Shown piece by piece: positions 21,298 through 29,067 of a stretch of DNA of 42,210 nt. Position numbers and translations under genes: made by a program. The stretch comes from an uncultured Acidobacteriia bacterium (lineage in GTDB: Bacteria > Acidobacteriota > Terriglobia > Bryobacterales > Bryobacteraceae). Numbering within the stretch: position 1 is the stretch's first letter; the number at the start of each line of letters is the position of its first letter. The stretch covers positions 1 through 42,210 of the forward strand of contig CAIRSA010000505.1 in the NCBI GenBank assembly GCA_903881085.1. The letters are read 5' to 3'. Below the pieces are notes generated by a model, which was not told the DNA's origin, did not search any database, and saw only the letters and a list, made by a program, of their open reading frames with translations.

Positions 21298-24183
21298 TCA
21301 CCCCCCCACACACGCGAACCCCGCCCAATAACTCAGACCGGCGAAAGGTTGAGCGGTCTCGCCTTCACGAATCTCGTCCTCGAAATCGTTTAGGAATCGC
21401 CTGCTACGCGCCTCGCGCTCGCCGAGCAGATTCAATATCTCATGAATCTCATCGATGATTTCTGTGCTGCTGGCGCCGTAGAGCCAGCGTTGAGCATATA
21501 CGAGCGACCCAGCGGCATCGGAACCGCCCGCCAGCAGCCTCACGCAGAAGCGGCGCATCAGCAGAAGCGTCACGGCATCGCTGACTTTCCACTGGGCCGC
21601 CACAACCGTTCGTGCTCCGGCCGCCAGAAACGCCGCTGGAAACCCAATGGATTCGTCGGGCGTTTGCCAGGGCTCCGCCGAAGCGGAGTTGCATGCGGAG
21701 AGAACCACAAGTTCCGTCCCCTTAAGCTTGAGGGCGGGACGCAGCAAGCTCTCCACTTGCAGTTCCTCGTGGCCCTTGAGATGGACGATAGAATTCAGTG
21801 GCGAGAACGGCCTGAACGTCCCGTGACAAGCAAGGTGAACATGGGTTGCGCTGGCCAAGTGCTGCTCCAACATCGCTAGCGTCGGCGTGTCAGACAGATC
21901 GACAGCGTCAATACCTTCCCTCGTAAACAGCGCTGAGAACACGGATGATTCGACTCGCGAAAATGGCAGTCCGGGTAGTGCATCGGTGCCAGGATCACCC
22001 AACGTCATAAGGGATTTGGCCTTGTTGCCTTCCGAACGTTGCCCCGCCGGCGAAAGCAGTAGCGCGCGCGCCGACGGCAAAAGGCGTAACTCCAAACCGG
22101 CTGGAACGGTTGAAACCTGGATTGGAAGAAGACCAACGTCGCCTAGGCCGACCACGGCGAGCTTGCATGTGCTATTGCGGCTGCACCAGGCTGCGAGTGG
22201 CCCCATCACGTGCGAATCGAGCGTGGCCTGGATCTGCCGCAGCGATTCCTCCAGATCGCCTTCTTCCGCCCCGGCACAAAGCTTGACGAATCCATTGTCG
22301 CCATAGAGCAGAGCCTGAACGGTCGAACGAAGCAGGCCGGGCAGCGGCAGAATCTCGACCCTCTCGCACACGATGATGGCAGTGGAGCCCCAGGCGGATG
22401 CCAAAAGGTACATGATCGGGAATCCCGCTGCCTGCGCAATCTCTTGGATCTGAGTGCATGTGAGCCGCCTGTACAGCCCCTCTCTGGCCTCGACGGAATT
22501 CAGAAGAGTGGTCAAGTGCGCGCGTGCCTGCTGAAGCTGCTCCCGGGCAGCTGCAAGCTCCTGCTTCAACTTCGCTTCGGCGCCATTCGGATCGGCCGTC
22601 GCACGCGCCTTGATCGAGGCACCAAAGGCTACGCCCAAATAATTCTCCAATCGCCGGACGGCGCCCGGGGCGCCCTCGTCCTGCAGATTGAGCACGCGGC
22701 GTTCCAGTTCAAGAACGGCCGCTTGCGCTTCATCCACAGCTGTTTTGGTCTCACGAGGAAGGGAGGAGGTACGGATGATAGCCGCTTGGAGTGCTTCATC
22801 CAGCCAGCGGGCGCGGCCTACCTCGGCAAGCTCGGCAGCCTCAGCGGCGTTGCCAAGCTGAGCAGCCGCAAAAACCGCGAAATGAATGGATCTGGTGACA
22901 CCCTCAAGCTCATTCCCGCGGGACACGTTGGTTCCAGCAGCGTCGACCAGACCGGCACCAATACGTGCAGCTTCGCGGTTGGCGGCAAGCGAACTCGTCC
23001 AGTCGCCACTTTCGTGACAGACACGTCCCAATTCACGGTTCAGGATGAGCCACAATTTAGGGTCTTGTTCAGGCGAGACGGCGCTCAACGCATCACCAAA
23101 CGCAACTCGAGATCTTTCTTGTAACTCCCGGTTGTGATCCTCCACGCCAACGCGGCCAACCAGCCTGGCATACCCGCCAACCCATTTGGCCCAAAGCAGC
23201 GGAAGGCTGTCGCGTTGGATCTGCCCGATAGTTGATGAGTGATCGGCAATTGCCTTTTCCATGTTGGCACGATCAGCGGCGAACGCGTCCAGGTCCCAGA
23301 AAAGTGCAGACTCCCGTTCGGCCGCCTGGGCCCACGCCGCTTTGCCTTGCACGCCGTAGGTTTGGGCCAGCGCATCGGCCTCCTCCCTGGCCTCCTCGGC
23401 CAGCTGCTGGGCATGGGCAAGTGATGCAGCGCCTACCCACTCCGGAAGCGCCTGGGCAAGGGCACGGAGCACTTTGATCCGGCCGATCGGGTCTCGTTCC
23501 GGAGTTCGAAACAAAAGGGCCTGCTGAAGAACATCAACCGCCTCATTGACCATCATCGTTCGAACATGGGGCTCTTCCGATTGCTTCATCAGAACGACAG
23601 CCAGGTTATAGAGAGCGCGCCCATACACCTTAGGATCGAAGGCTTCTCCGCGCGCCTGAACAGAGGAGTCGTCCACCACCCGCCGGAGCAGTACGATTGC
23701 CTTGTCGAGGTTACTATATCGGTCACCGTGACCTGCCTTCGACAGCAACAGCGCGTAATTCATCCGGTTGGAAATAGAGTTTTCAACCAAACCGCGCTTG
23801 TCACAGAAATCGATTAGCACATGGAAGACGCTCTCAGCTCTATCCAGATCTTCACGGTCCCCGCCCAGCTCGTATCGCCTGACAAGAACGTTTACGGCTC
23901 CCGAGTTGCCAAGCAGCAAATTGGATTCCGCGATTTGCTGTTCTTCCGCAAGCGAAATGACCGCGCCATAGCAGTCTCCTGCGTGCTTCAGCGACTCCCA
24001 CGGATCGAGTTGCTTATTCTCCAGAAAGAAGCTCCCAAGCCGCAAATACAAAGCAACTTTGCGGCCCGTGTCGTCCGGGGAGACTTGATGAAGCATCCGG
24101 ACGCCCCGCTCGATGTCGCCCAAGTCCGCGGAAGTTGGCTCCGTTGCCTCGAAATTGGCCAATTCTTCTTCGAAAGTAGCCAT
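21298..24183 (-). CDS. TPR-CHAT (caspase-like) protease
   Basis: This 961-aa cytosolic protein has two parts. Residues 1 to about 600 are helical, with degenerate tetratricopeptide-like repeats (e.g. ALYLRLGSFFLENKQLDP, KVYGRALYNLAVVLMKQSEE) and a coiled-coil stretch (about 480-580, LKQELAAAREQLQQARAHL). About 690-955 is a CHAT domain of the caspase/separase clan. The catalytic dyad is visible: His787 in HLACHG and Cys831 in VLSACNSA, with the usual IGFPAAFLAAGARTVVAAQW strand-helix and C-terminal WAGF. CHAT proteases cut a specific partner when their TPR part senses a signal; in type III-E CRISPR, TPR-CHAT Csx29 cleaves its neighbour Csx30. No CRISPR is present here. The gene follows the 246-aa gene by 6 bp, with GGAGG inside that gene's end, so the upstream protein is the natural substrate candidate. 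Confidence 0.88.
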   Translation of the reverse strand: MATFEEELANFEATEPTSADLGDIERGVRMLHQVSPDDTGRKVALYLRLGSFFLENKQLDPWESLKHAGDCYGAVISLAEEQQIAESNLLLGNSGAVNVLVRRYELGGDREDLDRAESVFHVLIDFCDKRGLVENSISNRMNYALLLSKAGHGDRYSNLDKAIVLLRRVVDDSSVQARGEAFDPKVYGRALYNLAVVLMKQSEEPHVRTMMVNEAVDVLQQALLFRTPERDPIGRIKVLRALAQALPEWVGAASLAHAQQLAEEAREEADALAQTYGVQGKAAWAQAAERESALFWDLDAFAADRANMEKAIADHSSTIGQIQRDSLPLLWAKWVGGYARLVGRVGVEDHNRELQERSRVAFGDALSAVSPEQDPKLWLILNRELGRVCHESGDWTSSLAANREAARIGAGLVDAAGTNVSRGNELEGVTRSIHFAVFAAAQLGNAAEAAELAEVGRARWLDEALQAAIIRTSSLPRETKTAVDEAQAAVLELERRVLNLQDEGAPGAVRRLENYLGVAFGASIKARATADPNGAEAKLKQELAAAREQLQQARAHLTTLLNSVEAREGLYRRLTCTQIQEIAQAAGFPIMYLLASAWGSTAIIVCERVEILPLPGLLRSTVQALLYGDNGFVKLCAGAEEGDLEESLRQIQATLDSHVMGPLAAWCSRNSTCKLAVVGLGDVGLLPIQVSTVPAGLELRLLPSARALLLSPAGQRSEGNKAKSLMTLGDPGTDALPGLPFSRVESSVFSALFTREGIDAVDLSDTPTLAMLEQHLASATHVHLACHGTFRPFSPLNSIVHLKGHEELQVESLLRPALKLKGTELVVLSACNSASAEPWQTPDESIGFPAAFLAAGARTVVAAQWKVSDAVTLLLMRRFCVRLLAGGSDAAGSLVYAQRWLYGASSTEIIDEIHEILNLLGEREARSRRFLNDFEDEIREGETAQPFAGLSYWAGFACVGG

Positions 24184-24189
24184 GGGTGA

Positions 24190-24930
24190 CTAATCCTCCA
24201 GTTGATCCGAGGAATCAACGCGGCCGAATCGCAATGGCCCGCCCTTACCAGTCGTCGCGGGGCCTCTCGTCGATCTGAAATCCAGGCTGAACAATCCTCT
24301 CAATCCGCTTGTCCGCAGCAATGGGGAGACGCGCTCACCCACGATCTTTGTGGCAAAGCTCCCGGTGGCACTCACAAGCTGCGACAGTTTGCCCTGCGCC
24401 AGTGCTTCCGTCCCGGGCAGCGATGCATCGAGCCTCAATTTCGCGGCAGCACTTCCGCTGCCGGAAACCAGCACGGTGGCGGCAGCGGCTTTCACCACTT
24501 CGGTCACCACAACGCGGCTACGCTGCCATGCACCGACCTCATAAAGGTGAAGAATCTCCCTCTTAAGAGTGTCAGTGCTCTCGAACTGTTCGAGCGTATG
24601 CTCCCCGACCCGAAGAAACACGGCACCATCCCGGCTGAACTTGATCTCTACTTCTCCACCCAATCCCTGGATAACGGATTCCCCGCCAGCCCCAGAAGTT
24701 ACTTCTACGCCTTCTCGGGAGCTGAACTCAAGCACTTGACTTCCACGGCCCTTCCTGACAGCCAGGCCGCATATACCCAACGACTCCAACGTGTCGGTGC
24801 GTTTGAACACGCTGCCCTCAAGAATGCCTACATCGCCAAGTTTTACGTCGTAGCTCAAGGGCCAGGTAGGCAGAAAGTCCAAGTGGTGCTTCACTTCATC
24901 GGCGTAAGTCTTCAAGAATCCCGGTAGCAC
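24190..24930 (-). CDS. small beta-rich protein coupled to CHAT protease, gasdermin-like candidate
   Basis: This 246-aa protein has no signal peptide and no obvious stable transmembrane helix. It starts at a GTG with a strong GGAGG 6 nt upstream. I do not recognise the family with certainty. Visible: an N-terminal block (about 1-52, WPLSYDVKLGDVGIL ... LESLGI), a predicted beta-rich middle, and an alternating Val/Ala/Ser/Gly stretch at about 139-170 (RVVVTEVVKAAAATVLVSGS). A GKLSQ segment then ATKIVGERV follow, and a flexible charged tail from about 218. Vertebrate gasdermin N-domains show a similar order: YVVTEVL, a Gly/Ser-rich amphipathic hairpin, GHLSQ, LAFRVAQLVI. Known bacterial gasdermins are about 250-270 aa, sit beside proteases and carry a short inhibitory C-terminal tail. 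It lacks their N-terminal Cys. Gasdermin kinship is a hypothesis; being the CHAT partner is likelier. Confidence 0.8.
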   Translation of the reverse strand: MLPGFLKTYADEVKHHLDFLPTWPLSYDVKLGDVGILEGSVFKRTDTLESLGICGLAVRKGRGSQVLEFSSREGVEVTSGAGGESVIQGLGGEVEIKFSRDGAVFLRVGEHTLEQFESTDTLKREILHLYEVGAWQRSRVVVTEVVKAAAATVLVSGSGSAAAKLRLDASLPGTEALAQGKLSQLVSATGSFATKIVGERVSPLLRTSGLRGLFSLDFRSTRGPATTGKGGPLRFGRVDSSDQLED

Positions 24931-25078
24931 GCAAATCCTCCATTCGATTGATCCGAACGAAAAGAGTATAACATCGTATGCAATCCCTCCAACCGTTGAG
25001 TCCCCATCGTGGGCGCGTCCTTCGCCACTGTCCTCATCTTCGCGATATCCCAGTCAAACATGCATGACATACCGCCGC

Positions 25079-25095
25079 GTAAGACGCTATCTTAC
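25079..25095 (+). promoter_or_regulatory. putative VapB/AbrB operator, module 2
   Basis: A perfect inverted repeat, GTAAGA-CGCTA-TCTTAC, ends 4 bp before the antitoxin ATG at 25100. Swapped-hairpin antitoxins usually bind such palindromes to repress their own operon. The site would overlap the ribosome entry region as well. No other repressor is nearby. Confidence 0.5.
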
Positions 25096-25099
25096 CTGT

Positions 25100-25330
25100 A
25101 TGAAGGCCACGGTTTCATCGAAAGGTCAAATTGTTTTGCCGGCGGAGTTCCGCCGAATGGATTCCGTTGAGCCGGGGCAGGAGTTCGATGTCGAGCGTCT
25201 CGACCAGGGCGACTACCGCCCTGTCCGGCGCGCGGCGCCGCCCAATCACGGTACCGTTGACTGGCTGCTCGACTGTCCGGTAAAGGATTTCTTCACGCCC
25301 ATCGAGTCGGAGTCCACTGAATCGCCGTGA
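25100..25330 (+). CDS. AbrB/MazE-type swapped-hairpin antitoxin, module 2
   Basis: This 76-aa antitoxin starts MKATVSSKGQIVLPAEFRRM, the signature of the AbrB/SpoVT DNA-binding fold. The C-terminal part, including DWLLDCPVKDFF, should bind the toxin. I start at 25100. The frame is open upstream to 25064, but that part is arginine-rich, crosses the operator-like palindrome and lacks family similarity. The stop overlaps the GTG of the toxin gene (GTGA). Confidence 0.86.
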   Translation: MKATVSSKGQIVLPAEFRRMDSVEPGQEFDVERLDQGDYRPVRRAAPPNHGTVDWLLDCPVKDFFTPIESESTESP

Positions 25331-25737
25331 AATACTTAGTCGATGCAAATGTTCTGAGCGAGCCTACGAAACCTGCGCCCGATCCGCGAGTGGTTGCCTG
25401 GCTTCGCGCAAACGAGCCGGAAATCGCAGTCGACCCAGTAATACTCGGGGAACTCCGCTTCGGCATTCTCATCCTTCCGAAGGGAAGGAAACGCGCTGCG
25501 TTGGAACATTGGTTTGACCAAGGCGCCACTCTTCTTCACTGGTTGCCCTGGGACGCTGACACGGGTTTGAGATGGGCCCAATTGCTGGCAAGTCTACGCG
25601 CTGCCGGCAGGTCGATGCCAATCAAAGACAGCATGATAGCAGCCAGCGCGCTTGTCCACGGATTGGCGGTCGTCACTCGAAACCGGGCTGACTTCGTCAC
25701 TGCCCGCGTGCCAATGGTTGACGCACTCGTGGCTTGA
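25327..25737 (+). CDS. PIN-domain toxin (VapC/FitB-like), module 2
   Basis: This 136-aa PIN ribonuclease has Asp in YLVDANVLSE, Glu in LGELRFGILILP, Asp in IKDSMIAASAL and Asp in RNRADF. The LSE/KP spacing and GELRFGI helix are typical of FitB-type VapC proteins. The GTG start at 25327 overlaps the antitoxin stop by 4 bp. Target RNA unknown. Confidence 0.88.
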   Translation: MKYLVDANVLSEPTKPAPDPRVVAWLRANEPEIAVDPVILGELRFGILILPKGRKRAALEHWFDQGATLLHWLPWDADTGLRWAQLLASLRAAGRSMPIKDSMIAASALVHGLAVVTRNRADFVTARVPMVDALVA

Positions 25738-25815
25738 AGAATCCCGCTGCCTGGCCGCGATAAGGCTCAACTGCAATACATTGGCGTGTAGCCCCACCCT
25801 TAGCCGAAACCGGCG

Positions 25816-26229
25816 TTAATGTCCGCCTGGAGCCGGCATCGAAACGGGCGCGCCCTTCGCCTTCACCATGAACACCAGGAACTTCGCGGGCTTGGTGGCA
25901 CTGGCGTTACGCCCCACGGTGTGGACGTCGTCGGGCTTCTCATAGAACGTTTCGCCGGGACCCAGCGTCACCTCCTTGCCGCCCTTCACGCCCATCATAA
26001 TGCTGCCTTCCAACACATAAACAAAGGTGGAAGCCTCGTGACGATGCGGCGGCGAGCTAGCCCCAGGCGCCAGTTCAACGGTCAACATGATCGCTTCTTT
26101 CCCTGCAATGCCCGGCAGATCCTTGGTCATCAGCGGAGTAGCCTTCACAGGCGAAGCCGCCGGTTGTGCATTGGCGATCAGGACAAAGCCTGCAATAGCT
26201 GCCACGAAAAGAACCAGTTTTCTCATCAT
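25816..26229 (-). CDS. secreted cupin-domain protein
   Basis: This 137-aa single-cupin protein has a Sec signal peptide (MRKLVLFVAAIAGFVLIANA). Metal-binding cupin motif 1 reads PHRHEASTFVYVLEG, giving two His and one Glu. Motif 2 is around GPGETFYEKPDDVHTVGRN, with His. A divalent metal is likely bound. Reaction, if any, unknown. Such exported small cupins are common in Acidobacteria. Start is ATG 26229, or the adjacent ATG 26226. Confidence 0.86.
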   Translation of the reverse strand: MMRKLVLFVAAIAGFVLIANAQPAASPVKATPLMTKDLPGIAGKEAIMLTVELAPGASSPPHRHEASTFVYVLEGSIMMGVKGGKEVTLGPGETFYEKPDDVHTVGRNASATKPAKFLVFMVKAKGAPVSMPAPGGH

Positions 26230-26907
26230 CGTGCCATTATCTCAGATCTTCCTAGGTTGACTGCCTCGCCCACGCACCCGTGCTCGGCTGGGGACGACAT
26301 TCCACAGCGTCGCCATGCCTTCGTCATTCCAGTCTGGAACAATCAAGTTTCGTAGCAGGGCAGCATGTGAGTCTTACGCAGCGCGCAGACCGTCCCGAAG
26401 GTGGCCTGTTTCAAGACGGTGAGTCGAATGGCCGGTTTCAGATGGTAATGACGCGGACGTAGCGGCAAGGGCTCCTGTATTTTGAAGCAGCAAATTGGGA
26501 TGGCAAAGCCCGTGATTTGATTGCTTGGCGCGCTTTGTAGTCTCCGAAAACCGAACTTGTCCAGCCACAACTCTTGTCGAATGCGAAAATAGGACCGAGA
26601 TCGGCGGTTGCGATCAACCGATATCAGTAGGCCGAGACGCCACCAGGAGGATACTTTCCAGATGCGCTGTCATCCATCCCCGGGCCCGCTCAGGATTTGT
26701 GGCACTCTAGTGTGATGTGTACGGTCAGATATCGATCAGCGCATAAAGGCTCGAACCCTGTGCTGTGTCTGTTGCAGGCATTACCAGCGTGGCCGATGGC
26801 CAACGCCGCTGCAAGCAAAACCCTTGGAGCGAATGGCGCCATTTTGATGATCACCGGACGGGGGACCCCATGACACCGCGACTTCATCTCCCTTTGGCGT
26901 TGCCCCA
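26230..26907. other. gene-free or degraded region
   Basis: I find no gene I can support in these ~680 bp. Several open frames of 60-80 codons exist on both strands, but none has family motifs, a good ribosome site or consistent codon use. The area directly downstream of the orphan antitoxin-like gene (26690-26907) may once have held its toxin, but no PIN motif can be read in any frame. Confidence 0.5.
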
Positions 26908-27177
26908 TTATGCGCAGCCAACCCGCTGCCACTTCGACGGAAGCGGTTCAGGAGCGGGCGTAGATTCCAGTTGCATCTCCCGCGGCGTGCCAACTGGCAG
27001 GCTGAGGCTGGCAACTTCGTCCACGAGGGCAAGCCTCTCCGCTCGCTTCAACAAGAAATATTGTGCACGGCAGGCCTTGCGCACCAGTTCCCCGACGCTG
27101 GAATGCCGTTGGGCCGCCAATTTCGTCAGGCGGTCAAATAGATCCGGCTTGAAAAGAATGGTAGTCTTCTTGGTCAA
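26908..27177 (-). CDS. orphan VapB-like ribbon-helix-helix antitoxin
   Basis: This 89-aa protein has a ribbon-helix-helix start (KKTTILFKPDLFDRLTKLAA, then SSVGELVRKACRAQYFL) and a proline-rich tail (STPAPEPLPSKW). It resembles antitoxins of VapBC pairs, but no toxin follows downstream on the minus strand. It may be an orphan regulator or the remnant of a module. It is divergent from the first SpoIIE gene. Confidence 0.7.
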   Translation of the reverse strand: MTKKTTILFKPDLFDRLTKLAAQRHSSVGELVRKACRAQYFLLKRAERLALVDEVASLSLPVGTPREMQLESTPAPEPLPSKWQRVGCA

Positions 27178-27261
27178 TCCCTATCTGACGGCTGTCTCCA
27201 TGTCCACATATGGATGTTATCGCGAATTTTCCTGTTCATCCATTAACCCCAGGAGTGTAGC

Positions 27262-29067
27262 GTGAAATCCTTATTCTTGACTTTGCTTACACTCCCCGCT
27301 TTGGCACAGGTACAGTCCGTGAAGTTCCACTACGGCGATGACCTCCGCTGGGCTGACCCGAACTTCGACGACAGCGCATGGCAGGACGGAAACGAGACGA
27401 TCGACATCCATGCGCATCTGAACGAAACCTGGCAGTGGGCACGGTACAAGGTCCGTCTGCCGGAACGTTTTCTCGATCCGGTAATCGGCTGGAACACGGC
27501 GCTGTGTGAAGTTTATGCCGAGGGGCAGTTGATTGGCAAGAACGGCCACTTTCCGCCGGCCTTGCGCACTGATATCCTTGAGTACAAGACCTATCCCATT
27601 CCGGCTGGGATGGCAACGCCGGGGAAAGTAATTACTGTTGCCATTCGTCTTTGGCGATATCCTGGCGCCGATCTGAGACGCCTGGTTGGGTTCACCTTCG
27701 CTCCCCAGATTTCCCTACACAACGCCGGGGAAACACCCATTTATTGGTCCAACCAGCGAAGCATTCTGCGCGGCCGGTTCTGGGCGCTGGCAATCACCCT
27801 TGCCTTGTTGCTGGTTCTGCTCACCAGCGGTGCTGCGCAGTTCGGAAATCGTGAAGTCCGGCTTCTGTTTGCGTATCTCGCGCTTTACGCTATTCATATC
27901 ATCGCCTTCATTGCCCAATACTACTTCCCTGTTTGGATTCTCAGTGTTGCTTCCAACTCTCTCACCTATGCATTTCTTTACTCGCTGCAATTGGAAATCA
28001 TTGTAGTTTTTTCAGGCCAACGTAGGTCCAAATGGCTGCGTTTGGTTCAAGCGTTGAATTTCATGGTCCTCTTACCTTCTTTCTGGGCGGCTCTATTGCT
28101 GGAGGCCCCGGTATGGCTGCCAGTTATTGGTTTAGGGCAGACCCCGTATAGGATCGTGAATTTCATCGCGGCAGCAGGCATTGTTCTCTTCCAGCCGAAA
28201 AAACCTTGGGCAGAGCGGGCAATACCCTTGGCGCTGCTGGCCGCATTCTTTGCCGTTGCGGTAGGACTAGGCTCCGCCAATGCGGTCTCTTTTGCAGGTG
28301 TAACCATGAATCAGAACATTGTGGGCAATGCTGCGTTCATGGTCGTTCTGGTTGCAGTGCATCTCTTTAGGCTCAAAAAATCGGGCGAAGTTGCCGCGCG
28401 GCTGCAAGGCCAATTCAATGCCGCGCGCAACGTGCAGGAGATGCTTCTCTCCGGAAGCGGGCAGAACTCCGCGCATTTTGAAATCGAGACGGTCTACCGC
28501 CCTGCCGATGAGGTCGGCGGAGATTTCTTCCGCGTTATCGAAATGCCCGATGGCGGACGCCTCGTGATCGCGGGCGACGTCAGCGGCAAAGGCCTGCGTG
28601 CCGCGATGCTGGTCAACGTCATCGTCGGAGTGTTGCTCAATCGCAAATCGGACGAACCTGCGGCGGTACTTGAGGAGATGAACCGTTCCCTGCATGGCCA
28701 GATGGACGGTGGCTTTGTGACCTGCTGTTGTGCCCTTTTTCATCCGGATGGTTCAGTGCAAATTGCCAACGCAGGCAATCCACCTCCCTACTGCAAAGGT
28801 GTGGAGATCGAGGTGCCCACCGGTCTGCCGCTTGGCCTTACCTCCGATTTCGGGTACGAATCCACTACACTGCAACTGCAATCAGGCGACAGGATGGTGT
28901 TTCTCTCCGACGGTGTAGTGGAGGCAGCCAATAGCAAAGGCGAACTGTTCGGCTTTGAACGGACTCGCTCGATGAGCGGCAAAGCCGCCGAGGCGATCTC
29001 CGCAGCCGCGCAAGCCTGGGGGCAAAATGACGACATCAGCGTTGTCGCAGTAAGGAGGATGGCATGA
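27262..29067 (+). CDS. membrane SpoIIE/PP2C phosphatase with jelly-roll sensor, copy 1
   Basis: This 601-aa protein has a signal peptide (VKSLFLTLLTLPALAQ), then an exported jelly-roll resembling glycoside hydrolase family 2 sugar-binding domains (about 20-150, WADPNFDDSAWQDG, WARYKVRLPE). About seven transmembrane helices follow (about 170-370), a short linker helix (ARLQGQFNAARNVQEMLL) and a SpoIIE-type PP2C Ser/Thr phosphatase. Metal ligands are present: Asp421 (EVGGDF), Asp439 (GDVSGKG), Asp550 (LSDGVVEA) and Asp590-Asp591 (QNDDIS). Such phosphatases usually act on anti-anti-sigma proteins; no STAS or anti-sigma gene is nearby. GTG start with AGGAG 6 nt upstream. It overlaps copy 2 by 4 bp (ATGA). 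Confidence 0.88.
   Translation: MKSLFLTLLTLPALAQVQSVKFHYGDDLRWADPNFDDSAWQDGNETIDIHAHLNETWQWARYKVRLPERFLDPVIGWNTALCEVYAEGQLIGKNGHFPPALRTDILEYKTYPIPAGMATPGKVITVAIRLWRYPGADLRRLVGFTFAPQISLHNAGETPIYWSNQRSILRGRFWALAITLALLLVLLTSGAAQFGNREVRLLFAYLALYAIHIIAFIAQYYFPVWILSVASNSLTYAFLYSLQLEIIVVFSGQRRSKWLRLVQALNFMVLLPSFWAALLLEAPVWLPVIGLGQTPYRIVNFIAAAGIVLFQPKKPWAERAIPLALLAAFFAVAVGLGSANAVSFAGVTMNQNIVGNAAFMVVLVAVHLFRLKKSGEVAARLQGQFNAARNVQEMLLSGSGQNSAHFEIETVYRPADEVGGDFFRVIEMPDGGRLVIAGDVSGKGLRAAMLVNVIVGVLLNRKSDEPAAVLEEMNRSLHGQMDGGFVTCCCALFHPDGSVQIANAGNPPPYCKGVEIEVPTGLPLGLTSDFGYESTTLQLQSGDRMVFLSDGVVEAANSKGELFGFERTRSMSGKAAEAISAAAQAWGQNDDISVVAVRRMA

Noticed and set aside
22210..23124. 304-codon plus-strand frame opposite the CHAT gene
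   Set aside because: Antisense to TPR and coiled-coil coding sequence; no recognisable motif or ribosome site.
24202..24927. 241-codon plus-strand frame opposite the 246-aa partner gene
   Set aside because: The minus-strand gene has a strong Shine-Dalgarno site, coupling to the CHAT gene and sensible composition; the opposite frame has none of these.
21298..24930. Type III-E CRISPR (Craspase-like) locus around the TPR-CHAT gene
   Set aside because: No CRISPR repeats, gRAMP effector or Csx30/31-type genes nearby; only the TPR-CHAT architecture is shared.
26690..26932. Possible degraded PIN toxin downstream of the orphan antitoxin
   Set aside because: A phrase resembling a PIN C-terminus (LLAAALAIGHAG) appears, but no catalytic Asp pattern can be lined up in any frame; evidence too thin.
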